A DNA stretch of 10,576 bases from Heyndrickxia sporothermodurans (GTDB lineage: Bacteria > Bacillota > Bacilli > Bacillales > Bacillaceae_C), in the NCBI RefSeq assembly GCF_016785185.1, contig NZ_JAEKDY010000117.1; one strand, written 5' to 3'. Below are positions 6,435 to 10,576 of this stretch, in pieces; positions within the stretch are counted from its first letter, which is position 1, and each line of letters starts with the position of its first letter. The notes below the pieces were generated by a model that was not told the DNA's origin, made no database searches, and saw nothing but the letters and a program-made list of their open reading frames with translations. The position numbers and the translations under genes are program-made.

Positions 6435-7877
6435 ATGGCTACTTCTACAGAATTTATCGATATTAAGAGGGCGAAACCATTAGAAGTCGATCCCGCAAAA
6501 CGCGTGAAGGATTGGAACGAATATCAAAAACCTTTTTCCGAAAAAAAGATTAAACAACAGGCATCCCGTTGTATGGATTGCGGCACACCTTTTTGCCAAA
6601 TTGGCCTGAACATCAATTCAAGTACGAGCGGATGCCCTTTATATAATCTAATTCCTGAATGGAACGCATTAGTCCAGCAAGGAAAATGGTACGAAGCATA
6701 CTTGCGCTTAGCGAAAACAAACAATTTCCCTGAGTTTACCGCTAGAGCATGTCCTGCACCTTGTGAAGGTTCATGCACGGCGGGAATTCCGAGTGACCCT
6801 GTTACAATTAAAAGTATCGAAAAAGCCATTATCGACCGCGCCTTTTCAGAAGGTTGGGTCAAACCGCGAATCCCGCGCAAAAAAACCGGGCTAAAAATAG
6901 CGATTATCGGTTCCGGTCCTGCAGGATTAACTGCGGCAGATGATCTTAATCAATTAGGACATTCCGTTACCGTTTTTGAGCGTGAGGACCGTTTTGGCGG
7001 TCTGCTCATGTATGGGATTCCTAATATGAAAATTGATAAATCACATGTTCAAAGAAGAATTGATTTATTAAAAGAGGAAGGTATTGAGTTTCGAGCGAAT
7101 GTCAATGTTGGCGTCGATCTTTCATTAGAAGAACTGCAATCATCTTTCGATTCAGTTTTACTATGCATCGGTGCTGAAAAGCCGCGGGAGCTTACGATTG
7201 AAGGTCGGCAATTAAAAGGAATATATCCTGCTATGGAGTATTTAACTGCGAGCACGAAGCATTATTTGCAATCATCAAGTGAACCGGACATTACAGCAAA
7301 AGATAAACGTGTCATTGTCATCGGCGGAGGTGATACTGGTGCCGATTGTGTCGCTACTGCCCTTCGTCAAGGATGCAAAAGTGTCATTCAGTTCGGAAAA
7401 CATGGGAAGTTACCTTTGCGAAGACAAAAGGATAATCCATGGCCAGAAAACCCTCATGTATTTTCACTCGATTATGCCTATGAAGAAGCTGTTCATCTTT
7501 TTGGTGAAGATCCAAGACAATACTATATTCAAACCCAATCCTTTATTGGGAATGAAAACGGAGAAGTAAAAGGCTTAAATACGACTTATTTTAATCAGGA
7601 TGATCAAGAAACACGCTATTGGGAAGCCGATCTTGTTCTCATTGCCATTGGTTTTGAAGGGGTAAAAGATGAATATTTCCAAACAATCAATCGTTCGAAC
7701 AACCGAATCTCCACTACAACTAATAGTTATCAAACAAATCTTGAAGGAGTGTACGTTGCAGGTGATGCCCGAAGAGGCCAAAGTTTGATTGTTTGGGCTA
7801 TTCAAGAAGGTAAGAAAGCGGCATTAGAGATTGATCATTTTTTAAAAGCAAAAAAAATAACTAGCGAACAGTGTTGA
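6435..7877 (+). CDS. gltB: Glutamate synthase (NADPH) small subunit, GltB
   Basis: The 480-residue FAD- and Fe-S-containing subunit passes NADPH electrons to the FMN of GltA. The N-terminal ferredoxin-like region has two cysteine groups: C46, C49, C54 and C67 (CMDCGTPFC..GCPLYN) and C106, C110 and C114 (CPAPCEGSC). The FAD dinucleotide fold has GSGPAG at 159-164, and the NADPH-binding fold has GGGDTG at 297-302. The C-terminal FAD contact is AGDARRGQS (442-450). The length is slightly below the B. subtilis protein (about 493). ATG 6435 follows AAAGGAG (6421-6427) by 7 nt and lies 15 bp after the gltA stop, so the two genes form one operon. The last codons (KAKKIT) and the TGA lie in the terminator shared with convergent mutY. 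Related domains occur in NfnB-like and dihydropyrimidine dehydrogenase subunits, but pairing with gltA settles the assignment. Confidence 0.96.
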   Translation: MATSTEFIDIKRAKPLEVDPAKRVKDWNEYQKPFSEKKIKQQASRCMDCGTPFCQIGLNINSSTSGCPLYNLIPEWNALVQQGKWYEAYLRLAKTNNFPEFTARACPAPCEGSCTAGIPSDPVTIKSIEKAIIDRAFSEGWVKPRIPRKKTGLKIAIIGSGPAGLTAADDLNQLGHSVTVFEREDRFGGLLMYGIPNMKIDKSHVQRRIDLLKEEGIEFRANVNVGVDLSLEELQSSFDSVLLCIGAEKPRELTIEGRQLKGIYPAMEYLTASTKHYLQSSSEPDITAKDKRVIVIGGGDTGADCVATALRQGCKSVIQFGKHGKLPLRRQKDNPWPENPHVFSLDYAYEEAVHLFGEDPRQYYIQTQSFIGNENGEVKGLNTTYFNQDDQETRYWEADLVLIAIGFEGVKDEYFQTINRSNNRISTTTNSYQTNLEGVYVAGDARRGQSLIVWAIQEGKKAALEIDHFLKAKKITSEQC

Positions 7878-7899
7878 TAACTGTTTGCTAGTTGTCTTT
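7850..7899. terminator. Bidirectional terminator shared by gltB and mutY, containing both stop codons
   Basis: A 13-bp stem forms between 7860-7872 and 7880-7892 (ACTAGCGAACAGT and ACTGTTTGCTAGT, with one G-U pair on the plus strand) and has a 7-nt loop. The gltB TGA (7875-7877) lies in the loop. The mutY TAG (7890-7888) lies in the right arm. On the minus strand the stem is followed, after TTA, by eight T (7857-7850), a good terminator for mutY. On the plus strand the tail TGTCTTTAA is weak, so termination of gltAB may be less efficient. Confidence 0.8.
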
Positions 7900-8982
7900 A
7901 ACAGACTCTAAATAAGCTTTCCACATTTTTTGATAAGAAACCGGAAAAGCATAGTTTGTCAGCTCCTCGGTGGTCACTAATTTCATGTTCCCTTCTTCTT
8001 TCACCTCATTCTCTATCGTTCCAGAATAAGCTTCAATATCCCAAGTTAAATGGGAAAAAACATGCGGAATCGAAGTAAACGATGTCTTATCTAATTGAAT
8101 GTGAAGATCATATTCATGTCGCAAAAAATCTCGCAGAATATCTTTCGGTTTTAAAAGCTTACTTTTTTCCACTGTAGGGAACTCCCATAGATTAGCTAGC
8201 AGTCCTTGTTCAGGGCGTTTGTGAATTAAGAACCGACCGTCATGATCTTTTAGCACCGCTGCAATCAATTCTACATGGCGGGTGCTTTTTTTCTTTGTTT
8301 TAACAGGAAGCTGATCCTGTACCCCCTCGTGAAACGCCTGGCAATGCTCTCTCACTGGACAAAGCAGGCAGGACGGGGATGTCGGTGTACAGATTAATGC
8401 GCCAAGTTCCATTAATGCTTGGTTGAAATACGATGGATTATCATGAGAAATAATCGTTCTGACCGCTTCTTCAAACACCTTACGTGAAGATGCTTTTGCG
8501 ATATCTTCCCATATCAATAAAATCCTTGATAAAACCCTCATAACATTTCCATCAACCGCAGGTTCTGGAACACCATATGCAATACTTAAAATCGCACCAG
8601 CAGTATAAGGACCTACCCCTTTTAACTTTTTGATTTCCTCAGGTGTATTCGGTACAACTCCGCCATAAGATTCATGTACTTCTCTTACTGCTGCCTGTAA
8701 ATTTCGAACACGTGAATAGTATCCAAGCCCTTCCCAAGCTTTTAAGACACTTTCTTCATCTGCTTCGGCTAGCTTTTTGATTGTCGGGAAGTTTTCAATA
8801 AACCGATTGAAATATGGGATAACGGTATCCACCCTCGTTTGCTGAAGCATAATTTCCGATACCCATACTTTATATGGGTCCTGATCTTTTCTCCATGGAA
8901 GATCTCTTTGTTCATTCGTAAACCAATGAAGTAAATCATTTTGAAATTGCATTATATTTAAATGTTCAATATTACTTGACAT
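7888..8982 (-). CDS. mutY: MutY, adenine DNA glycosylase
   Basis: The enzyme removes adenine mispaired with 8-oxoguanine or G in base excision repair. With the chosen start it has 364 residues. Visible: catalytic Glu43 in SEIMLQQT, the helix-hairpin-helix LKGVGPYTAGA (120-130), catalytic Asp144 in AVDGNVMRV, and a [4Fe-4S] loop C198-x6-C205-x2-C208-x5-C214. A NUDIX-like C-terminal domain (about 235-364) carries the 8-oxoG-sensing FSH motif at 309-311. E43, D144 and the cysteine positions coincide with what I recall for the Geobacillus enzyme. The frame extends 4 codons further to a TTG (8994), but GGAGG (8992-8988) lies right after that TTG and 5 nt before ATG 8982, so 8982 is the start. It converges on gltB (10 bp between stops) and diverges from yfhP. 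A minus-strand TATAAT (9021-9016) is a possible -10, without a convincing -35. Confidence 0.96.
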   Translation of the reverse strand: MSSNIEHLNIMQFQNDLLHWFTNEQRDLPWRKDQDPYKVWVSEIMLQQTRVDTVIPYFNRFIENFPTIKKLAEADEESVLKAWEGLGYYSRVRNLQAAVREVHESYGGVVPNTPEEIKKLKGVGPYTAGAILSIAYGVPEPAVDGNVMRVLSRILLIWEDIAKASSRKVFEEAVRTIISHDNPSYFNQALMELGALICTPTSPSCLLCPVREHCQAFHEGVQDQLPVKTKKKSTRHVELIAAVLKDHDGRFLIHKRPEQGLLANLWEFPTVEKSKLLKPKDILRDFLRHEYDLHIQLDKTSFTSIPHVFSHLTWDIEAYSGTIENEVKEEGNMKLVTTEELTNYAFPVSYQKMWKAYLESVKDN

Positions 8983-9148
8983 ATAATCCTCCAAAATCGC
9001 TGAGTGCTTGACCTAATTATATAACTGCAAAGATAAGAGTTATTTCTATTCGAAATGGGGAAAGTAAATAATATAATCTATTCCTATCCATTAGGTACTC
9101 ATTCATATTAAAATTACATTACAGATCGTCTATTTTACAGAATGTCCA

Positions 9149-9177
9149 TTGCAAATCGATCATTTTTACCATATCAT
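9149..9177 (+). promoter_or_regulatory. Predicted yfhP promoter (sigma-A type)
   Basis: TTGCAA (9149-9154), a 17-nt spacer and TATCAT (9172-9177) form a reasonable sigma-A pattern. The predicted start is near 9184, with a leader of about 58 nt to the TTG at 9242. The rest of the 259-bp mutY/yfhP gap is AT-rich, and I see no clear operator in it. Confidence 0.45.
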
Positions 9178-9241
9178 GTTTACAAAAATCCGCAAGTAAT
9201 TAATATGACTAAGCTAGACAAAATAAGGAGGAAATCCCGTT

Positions 9242-10222
9242 TTGGATACTGGAACACACCTTGTCATGGGGTTTGCCCTTGGTGGTCTAGCCACCTTGGA
9301 CCCTGTAGTTGCCGACAATACGATTAATTCACATAGTGTACTACTTGCAACCATTATTGGTTCGCAAATACCTGATATAGATACATTTTTAAAATTTCGA
9401 AACAATGCGGTTTATATAAGAAATCATCGAGGTGCGACACATTCGATTCCCGCTGTTATATTATGGCCGTTATTGATAACAGCCTGTGCCGCTTTATTTT
9501 TTCCGGGGACGAACTTATTGCATTTATGGTTATGGACTTTCCTTGCTGTGTTTCTTCATGTATTCGTTGATATTTTCAATGCTTATGGAACTCAAGCGGT
9601 ACGTCCGTTTTCTTCAAAATGGGTGGCTTTAGGGATTATTAATACGTTTGATCCGTTTATCTTCATCATTCACGTCATCGGTCTTATCATTTGGGCTATT
9701 GGAGCAAATCCCGGTACAACGTTTATTATCATCTATGCCATTGTTATCTGTTATTATTTATGCCGCTTCGCTGAGCAATGGGCCGTTAAAAAAGCAGTTT
9801 TAAAAATTGTTCCAAATGCAGAAAAAGTTATTATCGCACCAACTATAAGGTATTTTAAATGGCGAATTGTTGCCATTACCGATAAGCGCCTATTCGTTGC
9901 GAAGGCATACAAACGTGAAATAACGATTCTCGATGAGTACGACCGCGTTCCAATTCCGGAAAACGAAGTCATTAACAGGGCAAAAAAAGACAAAAATATC
10001 GCTGCCTTTTTATCCTTTTCCCCTATTTTCCGTTGGGAGTTGGAGGAGCTTGAAAATGGATATGAAGTCCGTTTCATCGATCTACGCTATCGCAGCAAAG
10101 GACATTATCCCTTCGTCGCCATCGTTCAAATGGATGAAGATTTAGTTATTAAAGGTTCATATACCGGATGGATTTATAATAAAGAAAAGCTTAGAAAGAA
10201 ATTAGATGTTGCTCCGAGGTAG
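9242..10222 (+). CDS. yfhP: YfhP, membrane-bound metal-dependent hydrolase family (DUF457/YdjM-like)
   Basis: The protein has 326 residues, close to B. subtilis YfhP (about 327). It starts at TTG 9242, 10 nt after AAGGAGG (9225-9231); the first residues, MDTGTHLVMGFALGGLATLD, match how the family begins. Family metal-ligand candidates are visible: H6, PDID (44-47), HRGATHS (62-68), H106 and D110 (HVFVD), YGT (115-117), RPFS (121-124) and D137. About four hydrophobic segments follow (roughly 70-88, 92-112, 138-154 and 158-175), then a soluble, charged C-terminal half (180-326), so the N-terminal half is in the membrane. The substrate is unknown. I recall a database note that B. subtilis YfhP may repress its own gene, mutY, fabL and sspE; the divergent position next to mutY is the same here. 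The function as hydrolase or regulator is not established by the sequence. Confidence 0.88.
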   Translation: MDTGTHLVMGFALGGLATLDPVVADNTINSHSVLLATIIGSQIPDIDTFLKFRNNAVYIRNHRGATHSIPAVILWPLLITACAALFFPGTNLLHLWLWTFLAVFLHVFVDIFNAYGTQAVRPFSSKWVALGIINTFDPFIFIIHVIGLIIWAIGANPGTTFIIIYAIVICYYLCRFAEQWAVKKAVLKIVPNAEKVIIAPTIRYFKWRIVAITDKRLFVAKAYKREITILDEYDRVPIPENEVINRAKKDKNIAAFLSFSPIFRWELEELENGYEVRFIDLRYRSKGHYPFVAIVQMDEDLVIKGSYTGWIYNKEKLRKKLDVAPR

Positions 10223-10231
10223 TTATATTGG

Positions 10232-10450
10232 TATTCGTGCACGAGGATCGCAGAAAGGCGAGAACGGTATTCGGGAAGATGAACATGCTGGTTGCAGGAT
10301 GAAATGCTCGAAGACCGCTTTCGGGTAGATAAGCAGGCGGTTTACAGGATGAAGTGATCGAAAAGACCGCTTTCGGGTAGATAAGCAGGCTGTTTGCGGG
10401 ATGAAGTGCTCGAATATACCGGATTCGGGTAGATAAGCAAGCGGGTTGCA
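10232..10450. repeat. Degenerate tandem repeats of about 52 bp downstream of yfhP
   Basis: TTCGGGWAGATRARCA-type unit starts occur at 10270, 10320, 10372 and 10424, giving periods of 50, 52 and 52 bp. A shortened, diverged copy precedes them (10232-10269) and the last is incomplete. A typical unit reads TTCGGGTAGATAAGCAGG, then a GGTTTGCAGGATGAAGTG-like part, then a CTCGAA.GACCGC-like part. ACCGC before and GCGGT after TTCGGGTAGATAAGC can pair in the best copy, so each unit may form a hairpin. The array is richer in G and C than its surroundings. I see no supported reading frame. Between 10223 and 10576 there is otherwise only AT-rich DNA (10460-10540) and the right-edge start candidate. Confidence 0.75.
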
Positions 10451-10556
10451 GTCAAGTCCATATTATTGTGTAAAAGTGTTAACAATGTTTTCTTGATATA
10501 AAACTATTTTCATATAAAAAGCTACAATTATTTTGAATTTACATTGAGGGGCGGGT

Positions 10557-10576
10557 GTGATAGCCTGGAGGGCAAG
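10557..10576 (+). CDS. Possible start of a truncated CDS at the right edge
   Basis: GAGGGG (10545-10550) lies 6 nt before a GTG (10557-10559) that opens VIAWRA up to the window edge. The spacing is right for a ribosome binding site and start, but only six codons are visible. Alternatively GGAGGG (10567-10572) is itself the ribosome binding site of a gene starting beyond the window. In B. subtilis the gene beside yfhP is yfhO, but six codons do not allow identification. Confidence 0.2.

Noticed and set aside
7279..7569. Plus-strand 96-aa open frame inside gltB
   Set aside because: It lies out of frame within the NADPH-binding domain of GltB, whose motifs are intact in the other frame.
8983..8994. 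TTG at 8994 as the mutY start
   Set aside because: The GGAGG needed for initiation begins immediately after that TTG, so it cannot serve it. It is well placed for ATG 8982, which also gives the residue numbering known for the family.
9142..9327. Plus-strand 61-aa frame starting ahead of yfhP
   Set aside because: Its ATG lies upstream of the predicted yfhP promoter start and has no ribosome binding site. The AAGGAGG at 9225 serves the TTG of yfhP, whose product matches the family from its first residue.
10232..10450. CRISPR array
   Set aside because: The units are head-to-tail with no constant repeat separated by unique spacers, and no cas genes are present.

Overview
The window is a low-GC chromosomal segment from a Bacillaceae member (a Bacillus relative). 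The evidence is AT-rich DNA, AGGAGG-type ribosome binding sites, GTG and TTG starts, and close similarity of every long protein to its Bacillus counterpart (GltC, GltA, GltB, MutY, YfhP). I cannot name the species.

Layout. Bases 1-91 may hold the last codons of an unidentified rightward gene, followed by a possible terminator. Bases 101-250 are a long imperfect inverted repeat. Bases 318-473 encode a small (51 aa) uncharacterised protein that may lack its original 5' end. Bases 495-688 are a gene-free stretch with four copies of a short palindrome (GCGGAAA/TTTCCGC type). A leftward LysR regulator, gltC (827-1741), is divergent from gltA-gltB (1872-7877), which encode the large and small subunits of NADPH-dependent glutamate synthase (GOGAT). 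Leftward mutY (7888-8982, adenine DNA glycosylase) converges on gltB. Rightward yfhP (9242-10222, membrane metal-dependent hydrolase family) diverges from mutY. The right end (10232-10450) holds degenerate tandem repeats of about 52 bp, then an AT-rich stretch and possibly the first codons of another gene.

How the genes work together. GltA takes glutamine and releases ammonia, which is channelled to 2-oxoglutarate. GltB supplies NADPH electrons through FAD and iron-sulphur clusters. GltC is the expected activator of this pair, and the 130-bp gltC/gltA gap carries an operator-like dyad and two almost fully overlapping opposed promoters. MutY and YfhP form a separate, ancestral Bacillus neighbour pair (divergent, as in B. 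subtilis). The glutamate synthase locus therefore appears to lie at a different place from that in B. subtilis.

I see no previously undescribed multigene system. The most notable non-coding structures are the three repeat families at the edges, the face-to-face gltC/gltA promoters, and the hairpin shared by the gltB and mutY ends, which contains both stop codons.
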